Source of the DNA: an uncultured Dehalococcoidia bacterium
Lineage (GTDB): Bacteria; Chloroflexota; Dehalococcoidia; Lucifugimonadales; UBA3495
Direction: 5' to 3'
NCBI GenBank assembly: GCA_958296445.1
Contig: OY282565.1
Coordinates: 1,691,570-1,755,569 of the forward strand
Length of the DNA: 64,000 bases
Shown: positions 34,293 to 42,116 of the stretch, piece by piece
Layout of the letters: each line of letters begins with the position of its first letter
How positions within the stretch are numbered: position 1 is the stretch's first letter
Notes under the pieces: model-generated
What the model saw: only the letters and a program-made list of their open reading frames with translations
The model's database searches: none
What the model was told of the DNA's origin: nothing
Program-made: the position numbers and the translations under genes

Positions 34293-34322
34293 TTGACAAT
34301 CATTATTAAAAACGCGAATACT
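34293..34322 (+). promoter_or_regulatory. Sigma70-like promoter for the lipoprotein gene
   Basis: TTGACA (34293-34298), 18-base spacer, AATACT (34317-34322). The region is locally AT-rich. Leader of about 65 bases to the ATG at 34394. Confidence 0.6.
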
Positions 34323-34393
34323 GTCTACAGGCCCCCTAGTAACGCCAACCACTGAACCCCGGCGCACCCAAACCAAATCAGGGGGTGATAACA

Positions 34394-35089
34394 ATGTTCA
34401 AGCCATTCGCAGCGACGATAGCCCTGCTGGCCCTGTTTCTAGTGGCGGCCTGCCAAGGGCCTGAACAGCAGGCCGAACCCGTCCCTAAACAGCAGGCCGA
34501 ACCCGTCCAAGGAACGTCTCTCGGCATGGCGGCCAGCAGAATAGAGGACTACAAAATGCCGCCCGCGGACATACAAGAATTGGTCAACCGGAGCCACGCC
34601 GTAGTGGTCGGCACAATTTCGGCGGTATCCGAGCCGGTAAGCGAGTTGCCATACGGCACTACCAAAGAGGACTTCCCGGACTGGCCGGGGGAGGATTGGT
34701 CTAACCCTTACTATGAGGTCATATACTTCGACATCACCATCGAGGAAGTGCTGCTTGACGATGGCAACATCCGCGATAACGCCCGCCTGCGCCTCGGCAA
34801 CAACGAGTGGGAGGTTCTGCCGCAGGTGGGCAAGCGTTACCTGTTCGCCCTTGGGGTTGCTCCCGACAACAAGAGCTACGGCATAGCCGCCAATTGGAAC
34901 TTGCTCAGTATCGAGGGAGGCATCCGCAAGCTGGACGGCACACCAGCCGGATTCGTGGGGGTGACCGACGAAACAAAGCTACTGGAAGGCGCCAGGACTG
35001 CGGCCCTCAACTACGACTTCATCCCGTACAGCGAATGGCCCGACCGTTTCTATACCGGCGCCGGGGACGCCGGAGAAAGCGAATCGTAA
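34394..35089 (+). CDS. Predicted lipoprotein
   Basis: 231 aa. Signal segment MFKPFAATIALLALFLVAAC with a lipobox (LVAAC, C20), so probably lipid-anchored outside the membrane. A short duplicated KQQAEPVQ / EQQAEPVP spacer follows. The rest is a beta-rich domain (VVGTISAVSEP, YYEVIYFDITIEEVL, RLRLGNNEWEVLPQVGKRYLFALG) that resembles OB-like secreted domains of unknown role. Start is ATG 34394 rather than GTG 34385, with GGGGGTGAT as ribosome site. A promoter and a strong terminator bracket it as a single-gene unit. Confidence 0.75.
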   Translation: MFKPFAATIALLALFLVAACQGPEQQAEPVPKQQAEPVQGTSLGMAASRIEDYKMPPADIQELVNRSHAVVVGTISAVSEPVSELPYGTTKEDFPDWPGEDWSNPYYEVIYFDITIEEVLLDDGNIRDNARLRLGNNEWEVLPQVGKRYLFALGVAPDNKSYGIAANWNLLSIEGGIRKLDGTPAGFVGVTDETKLLEGARTAALNYDFIPYSEWPDRFYTGAGDAGESES

Positions 35090-35112
35090 GCGTGGCCCCG
35101 GTCGCGCACGCA

Positions 35113-35143
35113 GGCCCCGGCCACCGGCCGGGGCCTTTTCTTT
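35113..35143 (+). terminator. Rho-independent terminator of the lipoprotein gene
   Basis: Perfect 10-bp stem GGCCCCGGCC / GGCCGGGGCC with a 3-base loop, followed by TTTTCTTT, 24 bases after the stop codon. Confidence 0.9.
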
Positions 35144-35193
35144 CCGGGAAAATCGCCAAACCACTCCCGCCGTCCGTCACTCCGCGCCATCCG

Positions 35194-35338
35194 TCATTCT
35201 GAGCAAATGTCTGTCTAAGCAAATATCTGTCATTCTGAGCAGGCCGTTTGTCATTCCGAGCGCCGTCTGTCATTCTGAGCAAAGCGAAGAATCCTGCCCC
35301 TGGCAGTGAGACCCTTCGCTTTGCTCAGGGTGACAAAG
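35194..35338. repeat. GAGCAAAGCGAAG hairpin repeat cluster
   Basis: Several TCATTCTGAGCAAA starts, then the full GAGCAAAGCGAAGAATC arm and the inverted CCCTTCGCTTTGCTCAGGGTGAC arm. Confidence 0.8.
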
Positions 35339-35430
35339 GGGAATCAGGGCGACAAAGGGGAATCAGGGTGACAAAGGGGAATCAGGGCGACAAAGGGGAA
35401 TCAGGGCGACAAAGGGGAATCAGGGCGACA
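35332..35430. repeat. 19-bp tandem repeat, five copies
   Basis: GACAAAGGGGAATCAGGG(C/T) repeated five times without interruption, growing out of the end (GGGTGACAAAGGGG) of the preceding hairpin repeat and ending at the stop codon side of the next gene. Confidence 0.9.
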
Positions 35431-35435
35431 AAAAA

Positions 35436-36119
35436 TCAGTATCCCTCGCTGAATGTTATGTTCCATTCGCCCTCGGAGTCTATAAGCAGAATATACTCCT
35501 TGCCGGGCCGGATTTCGGTGCGTATGTCCCGGACGTAGAACTGTCCCTGTTCCTTGTATATGGCGCATTGGTGCTGGCCGTCCAGACTGTAGGCGAATGC
35601 GCTGAAATCGCCGATTCCCTTGTGGCGCACATTGGCAAGCACCGGGCTGTCCCCCGATATGTACGGCCCTGTAACCGACGCCCCGGTTTCCCCATCGCCG
35701 TCAATTTCGGTTTCAGCCAACCCGGATAACGCTTGCCCCAAGTCGGGTTGGATGAAACGGCAATGCCAGTCGCCTGCGGATTCCACTTCCAAGTGATATT
35801 GACGCGGGGGAATTTTCTTGTCGCCCCTTTTATTCACTCGCACAATGGCGCAGGTTTCCAATGGCCCTTTCGCTTCCGCCGTATTCCATTCCCAACTATC
35901 CAAAGCTCCGAGTATCCCCAGCGGGTCGGCGACTTTGCCTAGGGTCCTGCGTGCCTTGCTACGATTAGATACGAATTTCAGCTTGAAATCCCCTTCGCCG
36001 CGATGGATGATTTTCGCTACTACGATACCCTGATTCAGGGGGAACTCGCCGCTTTTCCAAGTTTCGCCGCCGCATCCGCCGGAAGCGGTTTTCGGGCCTT
36101 TCAGATCCAACACGTTCAT
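35436..36119 (-). CDS. Two-domain beta protein of unknown function
   Basis: 227 aa, no signal peptide. The two halves look like diverged copies of one beta-sandwich: GIVVAKIIHRGEGDFKLKFVS / SPVLANVRHKGIGDFSAFAYS, later EVESAGDWHCRFIQP / IDSEGEWNITFSEGY. I do not recognise a named family. The ATG is 25 bases downstream of the stop of the zinc-finger/HNH-like gene on the same strand, so the two are probably co-expressed. Confidence 0.6.
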   Translation of the reverse strand: MNVLDLKGPKTASGGCGGETWKSGEFPLNQGIVVAKIIHRGEGDFKLKFVSNRSKARRTLGKVADPLGILGALDSWEWNTAEAKGPLETCAIVRVNKRGDKKIPPRQYHLEVESAGDWHCRFIQPDLGQALSGLAETEIDGDGETGASVTGPYISGDSPVLANVRHKGIGDFSAFAYSLDGQHQCAIYKEQGQFYVRDIRTEIRPGKEYILLIDSEGEWNITFSEGY

Positions 36120-36144
36120 TCTGATTATCCCCCATAATTTGGCG

Positions 36145-37338
36145 TCAGGCCGTTGTGGTGATTCGGTTCGCTTCCCATCGCATCAGCGCCGACCAGCCCG
36201 TTTCCCAAGCGAACCGGGTATGGCAGTGCGGGCTACAGAAGTATGTCCCTACCCGGTGCAGCGGCAGATTGCGGGATGCCGCGTTCTGAATCCGCTTCAG
36301 CGCATTATAGGCGTAAAGTGCCATCCCTACAGGCACCAGCACCGGGGCTATCGTCACCAGCAGTGGCCCGGCGCCCACTAGGGCCACTGCCGCCGTCACC
36401 GTGAAGCCCACCGCCGCCCCGGTAGCGGCCCGCTTTCCGATGGCTATGGCGGCTTCCCTGACCGCCTCATCGCCGGTTTTCCGTCCGCGCCGGTAATGCA
36501 GATAGTTCTCAATGGCGGCTACCGGCGCCTCCAGCAGCCCGGCGTACAGGGCAGTCATTCCCGCCGTTTCTAGGCAGTCACGAAACACTATCCCGGCGGC
36601 GTCGAAGCTGTTGGCGGCCTGCGCCCGCCACTCATCGCCGCCGGTCATATTTTCCGCGCCTCGCGCCCGGTTGAGCCCCGAGCTTTCCCAGATAATGTTG
36701 CTGTTGTCGGCGGCCAGATGCGGCGCGTTGTGAAACGACTGGATATGGCTGGCGTCCTTGCCCTCGGCGAACTGCCTTACCGCGTCCTCGCCCAAGTTCC
36801 GCACCGGATAAGGGATGCTGTCTTGGTAGAAGGCTTGCGCTTCGGCCACCGAGCGGCTGCCGCGCTCTCCGCCCAACCCGGCGTCGGCGAATTTATTTCG
36901 CAGACCCTGACTAACGCTGTCGAATGACCCCGACGGCACGCCGCGAATCAGCGTATCGGCTCCGGCAACGGCAACCGCGTCCCCGGCCGGCGACAAGCGG
37001 CGGATGGCGCTACCGCCGCTTTCGGTGGCCTCCGGCCAGTCATAGTAAACCTCAACCCCCGCCCTTTCCCCGGTGCCGATGCGCCGCCCGCAACGGGCGC
37101 AGGGCAGGCTGCGGGGCGTCTTGCCCGCGCTTGCGCCGCCGTCCAGATGGCGGACATAGCAAGCGTGCTTGCCCTGGCTCCAACATTGAGGACAGCCGAT
37201 ACAATAGTTCCGAAAGTCGCCCCGGCCCACCCCCGGCGGCGTTTCCTCGGGCAATTCCGACAGGCACAGCCGGCCCGGCTGGATGGCGTGACGGCACTCG
37301 GAGCAACGCAGGCCGGGTTCCGCAATCATTTGCCACAT
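36145..37338 (-). CDS. Zinc-finger protein with HNH-like motif and C-terminal membrane segments
   Basis: 397 aa. N-terminal cysteine clusters (LRCSECRHAIQPGRLC, YCIGCPQC, LPCARCGRRIGTGE) make one or two zinc fingers. The middle has DASHIQSFHNAPHLAADNSN and NIIWESSGLNRARG, which looks like a His-Asn-(His/Asn) nuclease core. Residues about 300-350 hold two hydrophobic Ala/Gly-rich segments, and a final FCSPHCHTRF adds cysteines. Encoded downstream of, and on the same strand as, the tandem methyltransferase-nuclease genes, with 85 bases between. A defence effector acting at the membrane is possible; this is inference from context. Confidence 0.5.
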   Translation of the reverse strand: MWQMIAEPGLRCSECRHAIQPGRLCLSELPEETPPGVGRGDFRNYCIGCPQCWSQGKHACYVRHLDGGASAGKTPRSLPCARCGRRIGTGERAGVEVYYDWPEATESGGSAIRRLSPAGDAVAVAGADTLIRGVPSGSFDSVSQGLRNKFADAGLGGERGSRSVAEAQAFYQDSIPYPVRNLGEDAVRQFAEGKDASHIQSFHNAPHLAADNSNIIWESSGLNRARGAENMTGGDEWRAQAANSFDAAGIVFRDCLETAGMTALYAGLLEAPVAAIENYLHYRRGRKTGDEAVREAAIAIGKRAATGAAVGFTVTAAVALVGAGPLLVTIAPVLVPVGMALYAYNALKRIQNAASRNLPLHRVGTYFCSPHCHTRFAWETGWSALMRWEANRITTTA

Positions 37339-37423
37339 CGTAAGTATTCCTTGCCGACATCCTAATTATAAGGGCGGATACGATTATAAGGGCGGATACG
37401 CGCCAAGCATTATATCCTGCCCG

Positions 37424-39094
37424 CTAGGCGAACCGCGACTGCGCCCCGGCGGAGCGGCGGCGGCGCGGCGCTTGCCGGAAAGTGGCTTCCGGGGCCAGTC
37501 GCGGGTATTCCGCCCGCTTGCCGTTCAGCAGCTCCTCAATGGTGAGAATCTGAACCCGGGGATAGCCGCTGTCGGGGTAATGCTCCGGGGTATAAAACCC
37601 GGCCGCCGCCGCTTCCGCCTCCATCGGGCTAGTGGGCGGATTCAGCGTTATAAACAGCCCGATTTCCGCCCTTTCCCGCTCCATATCGCCTTTCAGCGTG
37701 GCGATTTGCCCCCGGTTGACGCGCCCGCTCTTAACCTGCGCCACCACTCGCTTGGCCTTGCCGCTGTTGTCGTCGAAAAAGTTGATATAGCCGTCAACGC
37801 CCGAATCCGCCCCCTTTTTCCGCTCCTGCGCCGGGCGGGCGTCCACCAGCCCCAAAGCCCACCACTCGAACTGATAACGCCCGTCGTGTTCGCTTTCCAA
37901 GGCCAGCGCCCTAGCGCTTTCCAAATCCTGCGGCTGGCCGATGACGGCGTAGGGTTTCAGTTCCCCCTTGAAAGCGTCTTGCAGCCGGTGGCGCATTAAA
38001 GTGACTGCCAGATGCGTAATGTCAATGCCAATCCAGCGGCGGTTAAGCCGTTCCGCCGCTACTATAGACGTTCCGCAGCCGCAGAACGGATCCAGCACTA
38101 CATCGCCCTCGTTGCTGCTGACGTTGATTATGCGGTCAAGCAACGCTTCCGGCTTTTGCGTGGGGTATCCAAGACGTTCCGACGATGTATTAGGAATCCG
38201 CGGAATATCAGTCCAAACGTTCTGTAGCGTTTTTCCCTCGGATTCATCCAAGTACACTTTTAGCCCGTCCAGGCGGGGCGTGCCGTCGCGTTTCGTTTGG
38301 ATTCTGCCCTCGTCCCACCACTGCTCCAGTTGCTCCAGCCGGTAGCCCCAGCCGCGTGTAACGCCGGGCATAGTCCCGCGCCACTCGAATTTGCCGGAAT
38401 CGCTGTCCGGCCGGGGTGCGGTCAGATTTTCAAGCCGGTAGAGGCGGCCATCATTGTCACGGCGGTAGCGTTTCAGTTGCTTTTCGCTGAATTTGCCTCC
38501 AGTATCGGCATAACTGTGATAGCCGCCGTTCCAAGTATAGTTTGCCGTTTTGGAATAGAACAAAATTATGTCGGCTATGTTTCCATAGCGTATAGCGGTG
38601 TTGTGGCTTTCCGTCCGTTGCCAAGTTATTTCGTTGCGGTAGTTGACCGGGCCGAACACTGCATCCATCAGCAGTTTCAGGTAATGGCTGGCAGTAGTGT
38701 CGCAATGCAAATATATGCTTCCGGTAGGCTTCAGAACGCGGCGCAATTCCACCATCCGTTGCGCCATCATCGTCAAATAGGCCATCATATCGTTTCTGCC
38801 CAAAAATGAGCGCATCGCTAACAGCAGTTCGGGCAGCTTGCCGGGGGCGTTGTTTATGACATCCTGGTACGCCCTTTCCGATTCAAGGCTCCAATGCCAA
38901 GTGTCCTCGAAAGCGGTAATCTGCGCCGCCGACTGCTGGCCGCCGGTTTCCCGGAAAAGAATGTTGTAGTCGGCGTTGGAGTTAAAGGGCGGGTCAAGAT
39001 AAATCAGGTCAACGCTTTCGTCGGCGATGCGCTCGCGCAGAATTGGCAGATTGTCGCCGAAATACAGTTGATTTCCCCATTCCTGGGTAGTCAT
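37424..39094 (-). CDS. DNA methyltransferase-Mrr-like nuclease fusion, copy 1
   Basis: 556 aa. Beta-class methyltransferase: motif IV DPPFNSN (34-40, adenine-type DPP[FY]), AdoMet motif I DPFCGCGT (335-342) and WIGIDITHLA. Residues about 150-305 are the variable, presumed target-recognition region. Residues about 405-530 are an Mrr-like PD-(D/E)xK domain: GADSGVDGYINF (D434) and RVVAQVKSG (Q453-x-K455), then a short basic tail ending AQSRFA. It may modify and cut DNA as one chain. ATG 39094 has GGGAGGG six bases before it; the ATG at 39109 overlaps that site. Nearly identical ends, different middle, to the next gene. Confidence 0.85.
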   Translation of the reverse strand: MTTQEWGNQLYFGDNLPILRERIADESVDLIYLDPPFNSNADYNILFRETGGQQSAAQITAFEDTWHWSLESERAYQDVINNAPGKLPELLLAMRSFLGRNDMMAYLTMMAQRMVELRRVLKPTGSIYLHCDTTASHYLKLLMDAVFGPVNYRNEITWQRTESHNTAIRYGNIADIILFYSKTANYTWNGGYHSYADTGGKFSEKQLKRYRRDNDGRLYRLENLTAPRPDSDSGKFEWRGTMPGVTRGWGYRLEQLEQWWDEGRIQTKRDGTPRLDGLKVYLDESEGKTLQNVWTDIPRIPNTSSERLGYPTQKPEALLDRIINVSSNEGDVVLDPFCGCGTSIVAAERLNRRWIGIDITHLAVTLMRHRLQDAFKGELKPYAVIGQPQDLESARALALESEHDGRYQFEWWALGLVDARPAQERKKGADSGVDGYINFFDDNSGKAKRVVAQVKSGRVNRGQIATLKGDMERERAEIGLFITLNPPTSPMEAEAAAAGFYTPEHYPDSGYPRVQILTIEELLNGKRAEYPRLAPEATFRQAPRRRRSAGAQSRFA

Positions 39095-39126
39095 TTTCAG
39101 CCCTCCCATAAACCCGGCATTGCCGG

Positions 39127-39154
39127 ATTATAGCACGAATGTTTGGCCTTGTAA
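39127..39154 (-). promoter_or_regulatory. Promoter of methyltransferase-nuclease copy 1
   Basis: Minus strand: TTACAA, 16 bases, then TATAAT (39132-39127) with an extended -10 (TGC before it). The same TATAAT and flanks occur before copy 2 (40740-40735). Confidence 0.6.
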
Positions 39155-39184
39155 GAAACCCGCCGGGTCCAATTCATTCTTGGC

Positions 39185-40702
39185 TTAGGCGAACCGCGAC
39201 TGCGCCCCGGCGGCGCGGCGGCGGCGCGGCGCTTGCCGGAAAGTGGCTTCCGGGGCCAGCCGCGGGTATTCCGCCCGCTTGCCGTTCAGCAGTTCCTCAA
39301 TGGTGAGAATCTGAACCCGGGGATAGCCGCTGTCAGGGTAATGTTCCGGGGTATAAAACCCGGCCGCCGCCGCTTCCGATTCCATCGGGCCGGTTGGGGG
39401 ATTCAGCGTTATAAACAGCCCGATTTCCGCCCTTTCCCGCTCCATATCGCCTCTCAGCGTGGCGATTTGCCCCCGGTTGACGCGCCCGCTCTTAACCTGC
39501 GCCACCACCCGCTTGGCCTTGCCGCTGTTGTCGTCGAAAAAGTTGATATAGCCGTCAACGCCCGAATCCGCCCCCTTTTTCCGCTCCTGCGCCGGGCGGG
39601 CGTCCACCAGCCCCAGCGCCCACCACTCAAATTGATAACGCCCGTCGTGTTCGCTTTCCAATGCCAGCGCCCGGGCGCTTTCCAAATCCTGCGGCTGGCC
39701 GATGACGGCGTAGGGTTTCAGTTCCCCCTTGAAAGCGTCTTGCAGCCGGTGGCGCATTAAAGTGACTGCCAGATGCGTAATGTCAATGCCAATCCAGCGG
39801 CGGTTAAGCCGTTCCGCCGCCACTATAGACGTTCCGCAGCCGCAGAACGGATCCAGCACTACATCGCCCTCGTTGCTGCTGACGTTGATTATGCGGTCAA
39901 GCAACGCTTCCGGCTTTTGCGTGGGGTAGCCGAGGCGTTCACGGGCTACCGGATTCAAAGGGGGAATATCTGTCCATAAGGAATCAATTATTTCCCCTTC
40001 TGTCTCATCCAAGTAAATGACTCTCCGTCCGCCTCCAGTTGGATTTACGTCATCCCGATACAATCTGCCATCGCTGTCTTTCTTGAATCTCTTTATGTAC
40101 TCCGGCTTGTGGGGCCGATACTGAGTCTTGAACACAAGATTATCCAAAGATTTGGCGTAAAAGAGGATGATGTCGTTTTTTTGCGGAAATTTCTTTGCGG
40201 ATTTACGCTTAAACCCCAAAGACCTTTGCCAAATTATTTCAGTGCGGAAACTTGCCGCTCCAAACACTGAGTCCATCAGCAGTTTCAGGTAATGGCTGGC
40301 AGTGGGGTCGCAATGCAGGTAGATGCTGCCCGTGTTTTTCAACACGCGGTACAGCTCTACTATTCGCTGTGACATCATCGTAAGATAGGCCATCATATCG
40401 TTCTGGCCCAAGAAAGACCGCATTGCCTGCAACAGTTCCGGCAGCTTGCCCGGGGCGTTGGACACCACGTCGCGGTAGGCCAACTCTGAGCCGACATCCC
40501 AATGCCAAGTGTCCTCGAAAGCGGTAATCTGCGCCGCCGACTGCTGGCCGCCGGTTTCCCGGAAAAGAATGTTGTAGTCGGCGTTGGAGTTAAAGGGCGG
40601 GTCGAGGTATATCAGGTCAACGCTTTCGTCGGCGATGCGCTCGCGCAGAATTGGCAGATTGTCGCCGAAATACAGTTGATTTCCCCATTCCGAGGTAGTC
40701 AT
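39185..40702 (-). CDS. DNA methyltransferase-Mrr-like nuclease fusion, copy 2
   Basis: 505 aa. The first ~68 residues and the last ~225 are almost identical to copy 1, at DNA level too. The segment between DPPF and DPFCGCGT is about 51 residues shorter and largely unrelated (e.g. WQRSLGFKRKSAKKFPQKND, VNPTGGGRRVIYLDE). The nuclease residues D and QVK are retained. It would be expected to recognise a different DNA sequence. Start ATG 40702 after GGGAGGGTTGAAA. The stop is 90 bases before copy 1's start, and both genes carry their own TATAAT. Confidence 0.85.
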   Translation of the reverse strand: MTTSEWGNQLYFGDNLPILRERIADESVDLIYLDPPFNSNADYNILFRETGGQQSAAQITAFEDTWHWDVGSELAYRDVVSNAPGKLPELLQAMRSFLGQNDMMAYLTMMSQRIVELYRVLKNTGSIYLHCDPTASHYLKLLMDSVFGAASFRTEIIWQRSLGFKRKSAKKFPQKNDIILFYAKSLDNLVFKTQYRPHKPEYIKRFKKDSDGRLYRDDVNPTGGGRRVIYLDETEGEIIDSLWTDIPPLNPVARERLGYPTQKPEALLDRIINVSSNEGDVVLDPFCGCGTSIVAAERLNRRWIGIDITHLAVTLMRHRLQDAFKGELKPYAVIGQPQDLESARALALESEHDGRYQFEWWALGLVDARPAQERKKGADSGVDGYINFFDDNSGKAKRVVAQVKSGRVNRGQIATLRGDMERERAEIGLFITLNPPTGPMESEAAAAGFYTPEHYPDSGYPRVQILTIEELLNGKRAEYPRLAPEATFRQAPRRRRAAGAQSRFA

Positions 40703-40734
40703 TTTCAACCCTCCCATAAACCCGGCATTGCCGG

Positions 40735-40740
40735 ATTATA
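40735..40740 (-). promoter_or_regulatory. TATAAT box of methyltransferase-nuclease copy 2
   Basis: TGC-TATAAT extended -10, 33 bases before the ATG at 40702, embedded in about 50 bases identical to the copy-1 promoter region. Confidence 0.55.
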
Positions 40741-40761
40741 GCACTAATGTTTGGCAGACTA

Positions 40762-40880
40762 CAGGACGGGCAACCACAAGGAGAACGGGCAACCACAAGG
40801 AGGACGGGCAACCACAAGGGTTGCCCCTACCGGGGATGCGCCGCCGGGTGTAGGGGCAACCCTTGTGGTTGCCCGCTGCC
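40762..40880. repeat. CAACCACAAGG / CCTTGTGGTTG inverted repeat
   Basis: Three GACGGGCAACCACAAGG units, then TTGCCCCTACCGGGGATGCG and the inverted GTAGGGGCAACCCTTGTGG. A second copy lies at 41338-41410, so the HEPN gene is bracketed by it. Confidence 0.8.
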
Positions 40881-40947
40881 CCCTGAAATCCGTAACTATC
40901 CGCTATAATCTACCATAATTGATTAGCTGATACCCGGGGGTAACGCT

Positions 40948-41325
40948 GTGCTGAAAAACGCAGATGCCGAGACGCTGATGCAGGATGCCCGCGCGATGCA
41001 GGCGGAGGGGGAACGGCTGTTTGACGCCGGGGATTGGCGCGATGCGGCGGAAAAGGGCTGGCTTGCCGCCCGCAACGCGACCGCCGCGCTAGTGCTGGAA
41101 ACCACCGGCGTCCATAACCCGCATAGCACGGCCATAAACGCCGGTATCCGCCGCCTAGCCCGTGAGCGCGGCGGCGAGTGGGCGGAAATGCGAAAGAGCT
41201 TGGGGGATATTGCCCATCACCTGCACAGCGAAGCATTCTACGGCGGCGTCTACAATGACGACATCGGCGACTTGGTGCGCGGCGTAGCCGATTACATCCG
41301 CCGCGCCGAGGAACTAACCGAGTAG
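40948..41325 (+). CDS. HEPN-domain protein (PaREP1-like)
   Basis: 125 aa, all-helical: ETLMQDARAMQAEGERLFDA, GDWRDAAEKGWLAARNATAALV, and a helix with AHHLHSEAFYGGVY. The pattern is that of PaREP1/HEPN proteins, often paired with nucleotidyltransferases; no partner gene is seen and no clear Rx4-6H is present, so nuclease activity is not supported. GTG 40948 start after GGGGGTAACGCT. Divergent from the methyltransferase-nuclease pair. Confidence 0.65.
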   Translation: MLKNADAETLMQDARAMQAEGERLFDAGDWRDAAEKGWLAARNATAALVLETTGVHNPHSTAINAGIRRLARERGGEWAEMRKSLGDIAHHLHSEAFYGGVYNDDIGDLVRGVADYIRRAEELTE

Positions 41326-41337
41326 CCGGATGGAAAT

Positions 41338-41510
41338 AGGACGGGCAACCACAAGGGTTGCCCCTACCGGGGATGCGCCGCCGGGTGTAGGGGCAACCCT
41401 TGTGGTTGCCCCCTGCCCCCACCGTTGCCCCTGCCCGCCGCCGTTGCCCCCTGCCCGCCGCCGTTGCCCCGCCCGCCGCCGCTGCCCCCGCCGCCGCCCC
41501 GCTTGCCAGC
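41338..41510. repeat. Second CAACCACAAGG repeat plus GC-rich CCGTTGCCCC tandem
   Basis: 41340-41410 repeats the 40800-40880 element almost exactly. 41405-41510 is a low-complexity CCGTTGCCCC(CTG)CCCGCCG repeat without T-rich or coding signals. Confidence 0.75.
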
Positions 41511-41563
41511 CTTCCCCCGTGCGGCTATGATTGGGGCCACTAACCCCCCTTGGGAGGCCCCCG

Positions 41564-41971
41564 ATGTCCACAGTTTCCATTGACCATATCGCCATTCCCA
41601 CGGCCAACGCCGAGCGGCTGCTGGAGTTCTACAAGCGGCTGGGGTTCGCCATCAACGACGAAGCGGAATGGCGGGCCGGACAGGCCAACATTTTCTCGAT
41701 CCAGGTTGGCGAGTCCAAAATCAACGTCCACCCCGAGGGCTACACCGCCTTTCTGCGGGGGCCGACCGCGGTTCCCGGCAGCGCCGACATCTGCTTTGTC
41801 TGGAACGGCACCGCCGCCGAATGCCAGCAGTGGCTGGCCGAGGCCGGCGTCGAGGTGATCCACGGCCCCGGCCCGCGCAAAGGCGCCCGCGCCCGCGGCG
41901 TCCTCCCCGCCGAAAGCCTCTACGCCCGCGACCCCGACGACAACCTGCTGGAATGGATGGTTTACCTTTAA
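41564..41971 (+). CDS. VOC-family (glyoxalase-fold) protein
   Basis: 135 aa: SIDHIAIPTANAERLLEFYK..LGF opening with the first metal His, a middle FSIQVGESKINVHPEG, and C-terminal ARDPDDNLLEWMVYL with the final Glu ligand. A single-domain vicinal-oxygen-chelate enzyme, dimeric by family habit. Substrate unknown. GGAGG lies eight bases before ATG 41564. Confidence 0.9.
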   Translation: MSTVSIDHIAIPTANAERLLEFYKRLGFAINDEAEWRAGQANIFSIQVGESKINVHPEGYTAFLRGPTAVPGSADICFVWNGTAAECQQWLAEAGVEVIHGPGPRKGARARGVLPAESLYARDPDDNLLEWMVYL

Positions 41972-41984
41972 TTTCCAACAATTT

Positions 41985-42090
41985 TCAACGCAGAGGGCGC
42001 AGAGGATAACGCAGAGGCCGCAGAGAATTATCTGCCCAGTCTCTAAAAATCTCTGCGTACTCTGCGCTACCTCTGCGAACTCTGCGTTAA
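41985..42090. repeat. CTCTGCG/CGCAGAG repeat
   Basis: AACGCAGAGGGCGCAGAGGA and AACGCAGAGGCCGCAGAGAA, then inverted CTCTGCGTACTCTGCGCTAC and CTCTGCGAACTCTGCGTTAA. It can fold into a long hairpin between the VOC and ThDP genes. Confidence 0.8.
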
Positions 42091-42116
42091 ATTAAACTAG
42101 CAAGGCAGGTGGCCGG

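Noticed and set aside
37424-40702. Type III restriction mod genes
   Set aside because: No res helicase partner is nearby and the C-terminal domain itself carries a nuclease-like D...QVK motif.
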